Assembly (NCBI RefSeq): GCF_017562075.2
Contig: NW_024427605.1
Span: 1 to 64,000, forward strand
Reading direction: 5' to 3'
DNA: 64,000 nt
Source of the DNA: Anopheles merus
Lineage: Eukaryota; Arthropoda; Insecta; Diptera; Culicidae
Positions 54,373 through 64,000 of the stretch are shown piece by piece. How positions within the stretch are numbered: position 1 is the first letter of the stretch; each line of letters starts with the position of its first letter. A program made the translations under genes and the position numbers. The notes under the pieces are model-generated. The model saw only the letters and a program-made list of their open reading frames with translations. It searched no databases and was not told where the DNA came from.

Positions 54373-55345
54373 GACCACACCCCCCCACCCTCCTGCACGA
54401 GCGAGTACGGCTACCGCATCGGTAGAACGGCTGGTTCAGCTTTCTTGTATCGCAACCTCATTCAAAGTGCCGGGCGAGGTGGGGGATCGCGACATGATAG
54501 AGTGAACGGTCACTTTCCCCGCGCTGTGTGCGTGTGTGTGTCAAGACCCGAAAACTCGTGACAAATTTCGGCACATTTAAAAAAAGTTATTTTTTTCCAT
54601 TATACACTGTGCTACATGATGCTTAGAAGGTCGTTGAAGTATCAAACATGTTCAAATTAAAAAAATATTAGATTAGTGTTAGACGTTCTCCTACGCTTGT
54701 TTTAAATAGGCTTCTTCACCCTCGATTGCCACGGGCATCGAATGGTCTCATCAGCAGCGGCACGAAATAAAATAAACCATCAATACACCGATAACACTTT
54801 GAATCCCAATCCAGCTTCTCTCACAGCGCCTCAAGGTCACACACAAATAAATAAATGCTAACACCCGCCAATAACAATACACAACTGCAATGCACATACA
54901 TGAATCAACGCATACACCGCAACCGCCAATCAGCTGGCGGCGGAAGGCACGGGCAGAAGCGCAAGTATGGCAAGGCAGGGTGAGGAAGGGAGAAGAAGCG
55001 GACGAAAAAATGGGCGCCAATATTTTTAAATTTTTTGACCGTTTTTTTTTTGCTCCGCCGCCATAAATAGTTCGTCCATTTCGCCAACAGATGGCGCTAA
55101 CCCGGCGCAAGCCAGCGCAGGAATCGCTGAAGTCCAGCGCGGGAGACCAGGCTAAATCTGCGCTGGCCAGCGCAGATTTTGGTACATTTCCTGCGCTGGA
55201 AACTGCTCGAATTGGCGCAGCGGGTGCTCGAATTTGCGCAGCGGGAACGTTTTACTGTGGTAAAATGAAATAAATGAATTCCTGCAGTGAAACAACGATG
55301 AAGCTATTACTAGGAAAATTTTATTTATACCACTGTAAATCCATT
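54373..55345. other. Non-coding spacer
   Basis: Contains GCGC-rich short motifs (ccagcgcagattt, gcgctggaa) near 55110-55240 that recall the interior of element F. No ORF with family likeness. Confidence 0.5.
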
Positions 55346-55347
55346 AT

Positions 55348-55600
55348 GTGCTCGCGAGCTAGGCTGTTTTTTCTGCATGGATTTTGGATAGGCAGTGCGC
55401 TCGCGAGCTAGGCTGTTTTTTCTGCATGGCTTTTAAGCATACAGGCCGCTCGCAAGCTACCCTGATCTTCTCACTACGTCTTTTGGACAAGCAGTGCGCT
55501 TGCAAGCCAGGCTATTTTTCTCTGTGTGTTTAGAACATACGATGCGCTCGCGCTCTGCGATGTTTTAAACGTGTGTTTCGAATAGGCAGTGTGGGTCGAC
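55348..55600. repeat. About 50-bp tandem repeats, five units
   Basis: The unit contains cgctcgcgagctaggctgtt followed by tttttctgcatgg and ends aggcagtg. The first two copies are nearly identical and the next three progressively diverged. Confidence 0.5.
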
Positions 55601-55604
55601 GACA

Positions 55605-55915
55605 GTAGCTTGTAAGTTTTGCTATACAAAACATTAATTTCAGTTTTAGTTTTACTTGACCACAATAAAAAAATGCCGTTTTTTCACGCAGCTTTTTACA
55701 TTCCGTATAAGCCCGTCAGCGTTATACATTTTGTTTTTTTTCTCGGGGCAACTAGTTTCAAACGAGCGACGGCAATAGTTTGTAATTTTTTTTATACAAA
55801 ACATTAATTTTAGTTTTAGTTTTACTTGATCAGCTGTTTTTTCACGCAGCTATTTACATTCCGTATAAGCCCGTCAGCGTTACAGGTTTGGTTTTTTCTC
55901 GGGGAGCTTTTATTA
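55605..55915. repeat. Tandem duplication of about 180 bp
   Basis: The block with tatacaaaacattaatttca, ttttagttttacttga, cattccgtataagcccgtca and ttctcggg occurs at about 55620-55750 and again at 55793-55905. No coding content. Confidence 0.5.
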
Positions 55916-56084
55916 TTTTTTATGCAAGCGGGCGAATCATATTTTTCTGGAGTGAGAGCGACGAGCGTCCGCTCACTAATGGGAGCGAACGAACCTTATG
56001 ATACCCGCTCTTCTTGTCCATGCCTAGTCCTGAGTTGGTTGTAGAGGCTGGAAAACCGAATCCTTCAATTAGAATTTCTTTGAG

Positions 56085-56864
56085 GAGCTTTCAGCTTTCG
56101 CAGATTTCGGCGAAATCGTGAGAGCCTCTCAAATCGTGATAGCCCTAAACAAAGCCTGTGATGGCGCTATGCCAAGAAGGAAACTTCTTAACGGACGACG
56201 ACCACCCGTCTACTGGTGGAACGCAGCGGTAGAGCGCATAAAGTTTTCTCTGCACTTGTGGCTGTTGAGGAATTATCTTGACGGTCGAGTGTTGCAGTCG
56301 TACCGCAGGCGTACCCCAGAGATTAGTGCTTGGTCCCACCCTGTGGAACGTCATGTACGATGGAGTACTGACCCTTGCCCTCCCTCCTGGTATCGAAATC
56401 ATTGGTTTTGCAGACGACATTGCTCTCACCGTCTCAGCTGTGTCTATTGGGGAGGTAGAGATGCTCGCCACCGATGGAGTCGGTCGGATTGACCGGTGGA
56501 TACGGGATGCAAAGCTAGAGATCATGAGATGAGTTCATCGTCAATCAGCAGTCATAAAGTGCACCAAAAAGCATCGATAATGGCAGGAACTATACAAGTC
56601 AAGTCTAGCAGATCGCTAAAGTATCTTGGGGTAGTCATTGGTGACCGATTTAAATTTAAGGGCCGGCACGAGGAAGCCTGCAAGAAGGCCGTGAAAGCAG
56701 TAAATGCACTAGCGGCATTCACCTCAAATATTGGCGGACCGAGTAGCAGCATTAGGCGCCTTCATTCTAACTGCGCCATCTCGGTGTTGAGGTACGGAGC
56801 CCCGCTTTGGGCGCATACACTAAAGGAGAAGCAACACCTGAACACCGTGAATATGGTGCACATC
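56085..56864 (+). pseudogene. R1-type LINE fragment, internally deleted
   Basis: The endonuclease C-terminal end and linker (RRKLLNGRRPPVYWWNAAVE, the R1-clade GRRPVYWW motif) joins directly to RT sequence NYLDGRVLQ, so several hundred codons are deleted. RT continues with GPTLWNVMYDGVLTLALPPG, catalytic GFADDIALTV (56400-56430), then RSLKYLGVVIGDRFKF and ISVLRYGAPLWAHTL. Frameshifts at about 56290 and 56525. At about 56862 it passes into another LINE. Confidence 0.5.
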
Positions 56865-58000
56865 TCAAAGCTGCTTTCGACCTCATCTCGCACGACATTT
56901 TGATCGCCAAATTGCAAAAATTAGGGGTTTCGGAACAAATAGTTAAGTGGTTGCATTCCTATCTGACAGAACGCTCATACAAGATCAAGGTAAACGATCA
57001 TACATCTAGAGAGGTGTTTGGCACCTCAGGGGTGCCTCAAGGCAGCAATTTGGGCCCACAGCTCTTCATTGTTTATATAAACGATGTAGGGCAATTGCTA
57101 GCGGAACACCGTTTTCTTCTGTTTGCCGATGACGTTAAACTGTTCGCTCCTATCAACGATACCAATGACTGCATCAATCTTCAACGCGCCATCAACCTGT
57201 TTAGCATATGGTGCCGTGATAATGCAATGGTGCTATGTATCGAAAAATGTCGTGTCTTGTCTTTTTACCGTTCTCGGTCCAGCACACGATTTAACTACCA
57301 GATCGATAACATATCCGTTGAACGCACCGATACATTCCGCGACCTTGGGATCATTCTCGACACACGTTTAACATTTAACGATCACCTAGAGAATATAGGG
57401 TCCAGAGGGAACCAACTACTGGGTTGGATTATTCGATCAACGCAAGGTTTCCGTATTCCTATGACCATAAAAACCATTTACTGTGCCTACGTTCGATCAG
57501 TGTTAGAATATGGCAGTATTGTTAGCGACCCCTGTACCGAACAATGGAGTAATCGAATCGAGGCCATCCAAAGAAAAGCGACTAGATATGCTGTAAGACT
57601 CTTACCATGGCGACAGGGCGATGTGTTACCGTCATACCATTCCCGGTGTCTGCTTTTAGGGATTCAATCGTTGAAAAAGCGCCGTGAGATAGCTAAATGC
57701 CTTTTTATATCAGGAGTACTTAACCACCACATTGATGCTCCTACTCTATTAGCTATGATAGAATTTAACGCGCCATCTAGGAATCTACGTACACGTCAAT
57801 TCATATCAGTCCCTCGTTATGGAACTCGTTTTGGCCAGTCTGAGCCTATGTCAGCTATGTATCGAACTTTCATAAATAACTTTGATTTATTTGATTTCAA
57901 AATACCACAGAATGTTTTTAGAGATAGACTCAGGACACAACATACGTAATAATTTTATTTTCAAAATACATTTTCTATTCTTGTGCACCAGTTCTCCCCT
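56865..58000 (+). pseudogene. CR1-like LINE ORF2, C-terminal part
   Basis: The frame is open from the fusion point to 57949: LKAAFDLISHDILIAKLQKL, GVPQGSNLGPQLFIVYINDV and catalytic LFADDVKLFAP (57120), then FRDLGIILDTRLTFNDH, YVRSVLEYGSIVS and a tail ending RTQHT. It lacks the endonuclease and RT start. About 50 bp of 3' UTR remain before the oppositely oriented LINE. Confidence 0.5.
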
Positions 58001-58004
58001 ATCG

Positions 58005-60530
58005 ATTTATTTATTTATTTATTTATTTATTTCATATATAAACCGACGGACCATCATGTCTAATCGGCAACCTTATAATTAAATTAAGGAGCATATAAAT
58101 AAACATCTAGTTATAAGCAAACATTACATGTGATGTAGACGCAATTTCTCCTTGAACGTGGAAGTAGACATACTAAAATCGAACAAATCTAACACTTCAT
58201 TGAACTCGAGGGACATACGTATAATAGGGTGTCCCTGGCTATGGTTGTTGCGGGTACGCGGAACACGGAGATGGAAATTGGATCTAAGAATCCGACAGGG
58301 AGCGAACAAATTGATGCTGGCTAGTAATGCCGGGGAATCGATCTCTCCGTTAAGGAGCCGAAATATGAAAAGGCATTGGGCGTTTTTACGTCGAGAGCAG
58401 AGTGGTTCAAGTCCGAGAAGCAGACACCGCTGATGGTAGGTGGGCCGAGCGTGGTGGGATTGCCATGGAAGGAGTCGAACCGCGTACCTGGTGAGTCTCC
58501 GTTGAATGGCTTCGAGGCGATTGATGTCACCAACGCCAAGCGGGCACCAGATCGGACAGCAGTACTCCAGGCACGACCTTACGATGGCACAGAAGATCGA
58601 TTTGACGCACATGGGATCGGTAAACTCGCTACAGGTCCGCGTAATTAAACCAAGTAGCTGATTTCCCTTCGCAACAACGCTATCAATGTGAGGGCGAAAT
58701 GACATCTTCTGATCGAGTAGCACCCCCAGATCACGGATACATGTCGTGCGAGCCAAAGCCGTGTTGAGCATAGTGTATGTAAACGTGATGGGGTGACGGG
58801 CTCTGCTGAATGATATACACTGGCATTTATCAGCACACACTTGGAGAGCGTTTCTGCTGCACCAGCTATCCAGATTCTCAAGGATCGTTTGAAGGCGTAC
58901 ACAGTCACTGTCGTTTCTAACTGGAGCGAATATTTTTACATCGTCGGCGTACATTAGGTGTTGGCCTGGCGGTAAAACGAAAGATAGATCATTAATATAG
59001 ATGAGGAAGAGTAGCGGTCCCAAATTACTCCCTTGAGGCACACCGGAGGAGCTGGTGAAAGAGTGAGAACGATGAGATCCTATACTTATGTAGTACGAAC
59101 GACCAGTTAAATATGAACGCAGCCAGGTGATGTGCCAGTCGAGGAAACCGAGTTTTTTTAGCTTCGAAAGTAGAATATCATGAGAAATACTATCGAACGC
59201 AGCCCTGAAGTCGATATATACTGCATCAACTTGAGTACCACGATCCATGTTGTCGAAGCAGTAGCCAACAAATTCAGCAAGATTTGTGGTGGAAGATCTC
59301 CTTGGGAGAAATCCATGCTGACTAGGGCTCATATAGTTTTGAACTGCTGTGAGTAGCGGATTGTATAGAATGAGCTCAAACACCTTTGCACAAGCGCATA
59401 GGGATACAATGCCACGATAATTACTAGCATGAAGTCGACTGCCTTTTTTATGGATAGGAATCATTCGCGCGTGTTTCCAGGACTCAGGATACGTGCCACG
59501 CATAAGGGAATCATTAAATATTTTGGCAAGAATGGGTGCGAGTGATTGACGGCAGTGCTTCAATATGTATGCGGGAATATTGTCAGGTCCAGATGATGTA
59601 GATGGTTTTATATCGTTGAGTGTGCGCGCAATTAATGCTTCGTCAATTGTGGGTATAATAAAATCGATAGCATCCGATGGAGTATTGCGGGTGGCCTCTG
59701 CTAGTGTGTTAGGATTGTGAACAGGAAGGGTGAATGCATCAGCGAAACGATTGGCGAGAGTGTTGCAAATATCGGATGTATCGATACTAGTTTGGCCATT
59801 GTAGCTCATTGACGGAGGGATACTTCTTATATTGCGCCGTTTGTTCCAGAAGCTCCAGAACCGTGTCGGCTTAGAAAATAACTGCCTTTCAGTACGGCGA
59901 ATGAAGGAGCGGTAGAGCACACGATTATGTCGACGATAATTGTTCAGTGCATCGAAAAAAATTCTCTTATGCAGCGATGATCTCGTTCTACTGTAATCCG
60001 CGTAGGCTTTTGATTTTATTTTTTTCAACCGTCTTAAAGATGCATTAGACCAATCGGGGCCAGGCTTTCGTTGAGCAACAGGAACGCAGGAATTAATCGC
60101 TGAGCGCATAAAAACGCTAAAGCAATCGGTGGCTTCGTCGATAGTGGAAAAGTTGGAGCAGTCAAAATTACGGTCAAACGACACAATAAGGGCATTCATA
60201 CGTTCCACATTCGTTTTGAAGAAATTTCTATTGACTGTACTGCGAGTGTGTGTGTTGGTGGTGTGGGATAGTTGTACGGGATAATAAATCATCATATCCA
60301 ATGAAGGATGATGAAAGTCCTCACTGAGAAGTGGAATACTACAGTGTGTTACGTATGGGAGGAAGTTCTCTAGAGCCGAAGTACCATTCACAGAGTGCAG
60401 AGGTGTGATTGAGTCGCACAAAATATTGGTTGCGGCAAGGTTTGCGAAGACCAGATCCAATTGACGCCCAGATTGATTTATGTACCTTACATAGTCTATA
60501 AGCACTAATTTAAGTACATTCATTTAGGAT
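58005..60530 (-). mobile_element. 5'-truncated CR1-like LINE with ATTT tail
   Basis: Minus-strand LINE whose 3' tail is an AAAT repeat (ATTT on plus, 58005-58032). It begins inside the endonuclease C-terminus near 60530. Its 3' UTR is about 120 bp. It meets the plus-strand LINE tail to tail. A target duplication was not resolved. Confidence 0.5.
58124..60523 (-). CDS. LINE ORF2, endonuclease end and full reverse transcriptase
   Basis: A 799-codon open frame. The start is arbitrary, since the true ORF2 begins upstream of the truncation. The endonuclease end (SGRQLDLVFANLAAT) is followed by a linker and RT: SSGPDNIPAYILKHC, WKHARMIPIHKKGSR, YRGIVSLCACAKVFE, DFRAAFDSISHDILLSKL, SSSGVPQGSNLGPLLFLIYI, catalytic LMYADDVKIFAP, TTCIRDLGVLLDQKMSF and LEYCCPIWCP, ending FKEKLRLHHM. 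Intact RT catalytic residues suggest a fairly young copy, but without the 5' part it cannot move itself. Its relatives are at 25.4, 56.9 and 61.1 kb. Confidence 0.5.
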   Translation of the reverse strand: MNVLKLVLIDYVRYINQSGRQLDLVFANLAATNILCDSITPLHSVNGTSALENFLPYVTHCSIPLLSEDFHHPSLDMMIYYPVQLSHTTNTHTRSTVNRNFFKTNVERMNALIVSFDRNFDCSNFSTIDEATDCFSVFMRSAINSCVPVAQRKPGPDWSNASLRRLKKIKSKAYADYSRTRSSLHKRIFFDALNNYRRHNRVLYRSFIRRTERQLFSKPTRFWSFWNKRRNIRSIPPSMSYNGQTSIDTSDICNTLANRFADAFTLPVHNPNTLAEATRNTPSDAIDFIIPTIDEALIARTLNDIKPSTSSGPDNIPAYILKHCRQSLAPILAKIFNDSLMRGTYPESWKHARMIPIHKKGSRLHASNYRGIVSLCACAKVFELILYNPLLTAVQNYMSPSQHGFLPRRSSTTNLAEFVGYCFDNMDRGTQVDAVYIDFRAAFDSISHDILLSKLKKLGFLDWHITWLRSYLTGRSYYISIGSHRSHSFTSSSGVPQGSNLGPLLFLIYINDLSFVLPPGQHLMYADDVKIFAPVRNDSDCVRLQTILENLDSWCSRNALQVCADKCQCISFSRARHPITFTYTMLNTALARTTCIRDLGVLLDQKMSFRPHIDSVVAKGNQLLGLITRTCSEFTDPMCVKSIFCAIVRSCLEYCCPIWCPLGVGDINRLEAIQRRLTRYAVRLLPWQSHHARPTYHQRCLLLGLEPLCSRRKNAQCLFIFRLLNGEIDSPALLASINLFAPCRILRSNFHLRVPRTRNNHSQGHPIIRMSLEFNEVLDLFDFSMSTSTFKEKLRLHHM

Positions 60531-61067
60531 CTTTAAGATCCCGATGGTTTAATAATAAACATATTAAACATATTAAACATAAAGTTGGCCATGCGTGTTA
60601 CCAACGCGTACCGTACCATTTCGTACGAAGTATTGATGCATTGATTGCGAGCATGGTGCGTCTCTGCATCACCCTCGAGGAAGACTCGGTGCGGTGAAAA
60701 AAAACCTTTGTTTTCATAATTTTCTAATAACTCAGTTTCAGAAGCCACTAAAAGTAGGATAGAAATGTATCTATTGTATAGTCAAATCCTACTCTCCAAA
60801 ATATTATCATTTCTAAATCTTGCGGGAACGCCATATTTGCATGCTATTAAAAACTACGTTTGACGTTTAACTGTTCGGCCGCACTTTCGTCGCGCTCCGT
60901 GATTTTTCAGTAAATTTCTTGTGTTTTCTGCGTCGCATCGCATTGTTGCCTATTCTACGGACTATTAAACTGCTTCACATCATCGTTGCGTGTTGGCGAA
61001 TTGTTTAGTTGCACCGCAACTGTGGTTTCCTGCTGTTTTTTCCTGCTCGGCTTAGCAGTGTTGTGCT
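60531..61067 (+). other. Spacer and probable 5' UTR of the last LINE
   Basis: From about 60870 the DNA becomes GC-richer and leads without interruption into ORF1 at 61068, as expected of a LINE leader with internal promoter. The exact LINE start is not visible. Near 60550-60580 there is a tattaaacatattaaaca repeat. Confidence 0.5.
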
Positions 61068-62108
61068 GTGATTACGCGTGATTTCGCGATGGCGGCTATT
61101 TGCTTCTCGTGTGCTGAACCGCTAGAGGCCACCGGCTGCATCATCAGCTGTGCATATTGTGACGCTACGTTCCACCGCGGCTGTTGCAAATTGCCCCCCG
61201 AGCTGATTGACGCAGTATTGTCCAATGTTGACCTGCACTGGAGCTGCATCGGCTGCACTAACATTCTTAAAAATCCGCGCTGCCGTTCGGTAAAAGAAAT
61301 AGGCGCCCAGGTCGGTTTCCAAGCCGCCCTCACCTCAGCTGTAGCAGCTATCGGCAAGCTCGTTGAGCCTATTGTCGCCGAAGTTCGCAGTGGTTTTACC
61401 CTCCTTCAAACTGCATCCACGCCTCACATTCGGAATCCTGATCCTCGACCGGCTACGGGTAGAAAGCGGAGGCGCGTAATCGAGGATTCGGCATCTCCTG
61501 GTGTAAACAGAATTGTAAACAATCGCGGTAACATCCTTTGTGCCGCGTCATCGCCAAACGCATACACCAATACCACGATTGCCGTCCAGCCGGCACCTAC
61601 ACAACCTCATGAACTGGTGGGAACCGATCCGTTATCATCACCGCTTCAAGCTGCACCTCGTGAGCCATTCACAGATAGGATCTGGATCCGCCTATCCCGC
61701 TTATCAACAGCCGTCACTGTGGAACAAGTGGTCGCTTCTGTAAAGCGTCGCTTAGCCACCGATGACGTTATAGCGTATTGCCTGCTGAGAAGAGGGGTTA
61801 GTGTGGACAGCATGAATTGGCTTTCATTCAAAGTGAGAGTCCCGGCTATCCTTCGAGATGCGGCACTCACACCATCCACTTGGCCAGTCGGTATCGGTGT
61901 ACGTGAGTTTTTTCCATCCCGTCAACACGACCACCAAACCTCATCTCCTATAGCCACCCGAAACCGTTTTACAACACGCACACCAGCTACTAGTACTGAT
62001 CACCGCTACACCACACGCACACCAACAACGACTCACCGTTTAGCAGCACGTACGTCTACTCCACCTGATCCTGAAACAACATCATCACAACAGTGTCACC
62101 CCCGGTGA
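61068..62108 (+). CDS. CR1-like LINE ORF1 with PHD-type finger
   Basis: An intact 346-codon frame. Start: MAAICFSCAEPLEATG is the better start (61089); an upstream alternative codon is in frame. Residues from CFSC through CAYCDATFHRGCC to WSCIGC form a C4-H-C3 PHD-like finger, the known N-terminal module of several CR1 ORF1 proteins. A helical part follows (residues 75-115), then a basic GRKRRRV stretch, a region with DRIWIRLSRLSTAVTVEQVV that may be an RRM-like or esterase-free domain, and a Thr/Arg/His-rich tail. Likely role: nucleic-acid binding and chaperone. Stop TGA 62106-62108 overlaps the ORF2 frame. Confidence 0.5.
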   Translation: MITRDFAMAAICFSCAEPLEATGCIISCAYCDATFHRGCCKLPPELIDAVLSNVDLHWSCIGCTNILKNPRCRSVKEIGAQVGFQAALTSAVAAIGKLVEPIVAEVRSGFTLLQTASTPHIRNPDPRPATGRKRRRVIEDSASPGVNRIVNNRGNILCAASSPNAYTNTTIAVQPAPTQPHELVGTDPLSSPLQAAPREPFTDRIWIRLSRLSTAVTVEQVVASVKRRLATDDVIAYCLLRRGVSVDSMNWLSFKVRVPAILRDAALTPSTWPVGIGVREFFPSRQHDHQTSSPIATRNRFTTRTPATSTDHRYTTRTPTTTHRLAARTSTPPDPETTSSQQCHPR

Positions 62109-64000
62109 ATGATACCTTGGAAGCACCCAACTCAACACTTGTTTCTGGACCGCCCCAAAACCACCGCGCTTCATCTCCGCACCTGCACCAGTCTACAATC
62201 GATCGCTTTTTCTCAACTAGACGCAGTCCCGCTCATTGCACGCAACAAACACGCCAAGCCTCATGCTCTGACAACGCAGCTCAATTGACTTACCGTATAC
62301 CCGCTTTATCCAACCACCACAATGACAACGCTACCGCTGAGTATTTAAGCTGCTATTATCAAAACGTTAGAGGTTTGCGCACTAAAACAAAAGAATTTCA
62401 CCTAGCTGTATCGGAGGCTGACTTCGACCTTATCGCCCTTACGGAAACTTGGCTTGTTGACAACATTCCATCTGCTCTTCTCTTCAACAACAACTTCTCT
62501 GTTTACCGCTGTGATCGCTCTCTCAGCGGCTCTAGCTCTCGCGGTGGTGGTGTTTTGCTAGCCGTTTCTAACGCATACGAGTCGATAGAATTACCTTCCC
62601 GTGATCGTTCTCTCGAGTATATTTGTGTGCGCGTCACCTGCAATAACGCACATCTGTACATCATGGTAGTATACATTCCACCGCAGCTTAGCTCCGAGAT
62701 ATCGACTCTTCGCTCTCTACATGATTGTATCAGCGGCTTCACTCTCACACTGAAGCCTTCGGATCTGCTGTTTGTTATTGGCGATTTCAATCAGCCTAGC
62801 ATAAGCTGGTCCACAGCTGATCCTTCGTCCTCGCCAGCATACTCATCAATCACGCACTATGAACCAACTGCGCGCTCACTGGCCAACAACACCTTTGTGG
62901 ATGGATTTAAATTTAACGGATTAGTGCAACTTAATCACATCAATAATTCGCACGGACGCATGCTTGACCTGCTCTACGCTAACAATGCTGCAGCTAAATT
63001 GTGTTCGCCTGTCTTTCCAAGTGTTGTTCCGCTTGTACCTCTTGACTCCTATCACCCGGCGTTTGACTTCAATATACGTATTAACTCGTCGACCCGACGC
63101 AATTCGACGACTCGACAAATCTCGACGACAACCGCATTTTATCGTTATAACTTTGCTAAAGCTGACTATGTGAAACTGAACGACATGATTTCAATGTTTA
63201 ACAATAGCTTTCATTGTTCCAATTTTATTTCACTTGACGAAGCAGTATGTTCATTCTCGTCCTTCATGCTGCAAGCCTTTGTTGTATGCGTCCCAGTTCA
63301 GCGTCCTAAACCTAACCCCCCCTGGGCGGACCGCACACTCAAACGACTCAAACGTGTAAAAAGAGCTGCTTATCGTCACTACCAAACGCGCCGCTGCCAA
63401 AGATCTCGCTCGATCTACTTTGACACGCACTCTTTATACTGCAGCTATAACAGGTTTCGATATCGCAGATATTTGAGTAAAATCCAACGTAACCTCTGCA
63501 GGTGGCCTGACTCGTTTTGGCGCTTCTACCACAGCAAAACAAAATCTACGCATACACCGAAATCCATTACGTATAAAGGAGCAACAAGTGCCAACACTAA
63601 TGAAATGTGCAATCTCTTCGCGGATCGCTTCGCAGATTGCTTTTCACCGGCCATGAATGATACCGATACCATTGATGCTGCTCTCGTCAACACTCCGGCT
63701 GGCGCAATTAACATGAGCACTCCTTTCATCGACAGTGAGATCGTTTTATCTGCCCTAGCGCAACTAAAGCCTTCCTTCGCTCCTGGACCCGACGGAATTC
63801 CTTCTACCGTGCTGAAACGCTGTCAAACGACAGTAGCACCTATCCTTGCAAAATTGTTCAATGCATCGCTAGCCAATGGCTACTTTCCCAAAACATGGAG
63901 GAAATCTTGGATGGTTCCTATTTACAAAAAGGGCGACAGGACAGATGCCATCAACTACCGGGGTATTACATCTTTGTGTGCCATTGCCAAGGTGTTCGAA
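62075..64000 (+). CDS. CR1-like LINE ORF2, endonuclease and RT start (runs off the window)
   Basis: Open from just after TGA at 62072-62074 to the window end, in the -1 frame relative to ORF1. AP endonuclease: YYQNVRGLRTKTKEFHLAV, LIALTETWLVD, GGGVLLAVSN, LLFVIGDFNQPSISW, MLDLLYANN and DSYHPAFDF. RT entry: FAPGPDGIPSTVLKRC and WRKSWMVPIYKKGDR, NYRGITSLCAIAKVFE at the edge. No Met occurs in this frame before the endonuclease core (first at about 62663), so translation must enter by frameshift, reinitiation at a non-AUG codon, or similar. This may be the best-preserved LINE of the window. Confidence 0.5.

Noticed and set aside
60533..60748. 71-codon minus-strand frame upstream of the LINE
   Set aside because: Low-complexity C-terminus (FNMFNMF) from an A/T repeat and no recognisable domain.

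Overview
The window reads as insect, most likely mosquito (Anopheles-like), repeat-packed DNA, probably heterochromatic or pericentromeric. The evidence is the repeat content: Ty3/gypsy, Ty1/copia and BEL/Pao LTR retrotransposons, CR1/R1-type LINEs, hAT, mariner and PIF/Harbinger-type non-autonomous DNA elements, and tRNA-type SINEs with AAG/TAA tails like those common in mosquitoes. There are no rRNA or tRNA genes and no prokaryote-like operons. The only host-gene signal is at the left end: two plus-strand exon-like blocks (57-1130 and 1233-1400) that resemble the N-terminal part of Blue cheese/WDFY3, an autophagy scaffold. The first block is split by an 865-bp piece of gypsy gag lying inside a 66-bp direct duplication. 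No later exon was seen, so this is either a broken copy or a gene whose next intron is packed with transposons.

Layout. 1-2.7 kb: bchs-like exons and AT-rich non-coding DNA. 2.7-7.7 kb: a small TA-flanked inverted-repeat element, then a decayed LINE with two ORFs, itself hit by a solo LTR. 8.5-10.3 kb: a gypsy 3' end on the minus strand, then a 29-bp-TIR element carrying a solo LTR. 10.4-32.4 kb: a deep nest. A minus-strand gypsy (C) is cut in its integrase by a copia element (10580-29557). The copia is cut in its reverse transcriptase by gypsy A (13562-28331). Gypsy A is cut twice, by a young minus-strand mdg1/412-like gypsy B (16603-24089) and by a hAT-type element (24303-26606), and the hAT element carries a SINE and a LINE 3' end. 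At each LTR or hAT junction the target-site duplication is visible and the interrupted reading frame resumes.

32.5-39.1 kb: a BEL/Pao element (BEL1) with a 1060-codon open pol frame, its 3' LTR split by an internally deleted mariner. 39.1-40.5 kb: two nested foldback MITEs and a gypsy RNase H scrap. 40.6-46.5 kb: a second BEL/Pao (BEL2) that carries env-like coding sequence, split by a second hAT-type element. 47.0-52.2 kb: minus-strand gypsy E, related to gypsy A, with an in-frame RT-to-integrase deletion and a 1-kb TIR element in gag. 52.2-56 kb: non-coding DNA with a SINE, a long CA microsatellite and tandem repeats. 56-60.5 kb: an R1 LINE fragment fused to a CR1-like LINE, meeting another CR1-like LINE tail to tail. 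61-64 kb: the 5' end of a further CR1-like LINE with open ORF1 and ORF2 that runs off the window.

As a whole this is a transposon graveyard with a few young insertions. LTR pairs give an age order that agrees with the nesting: I count 0 differences in B, about 5 of 207 in gypsy A and about 3 plus one indel of 145 in copia. No complete host gene is present. Family names come from motif reading alone, with no database search. (Form note: no feature confidence was given in the original; the 0.5 values are placeholders.)
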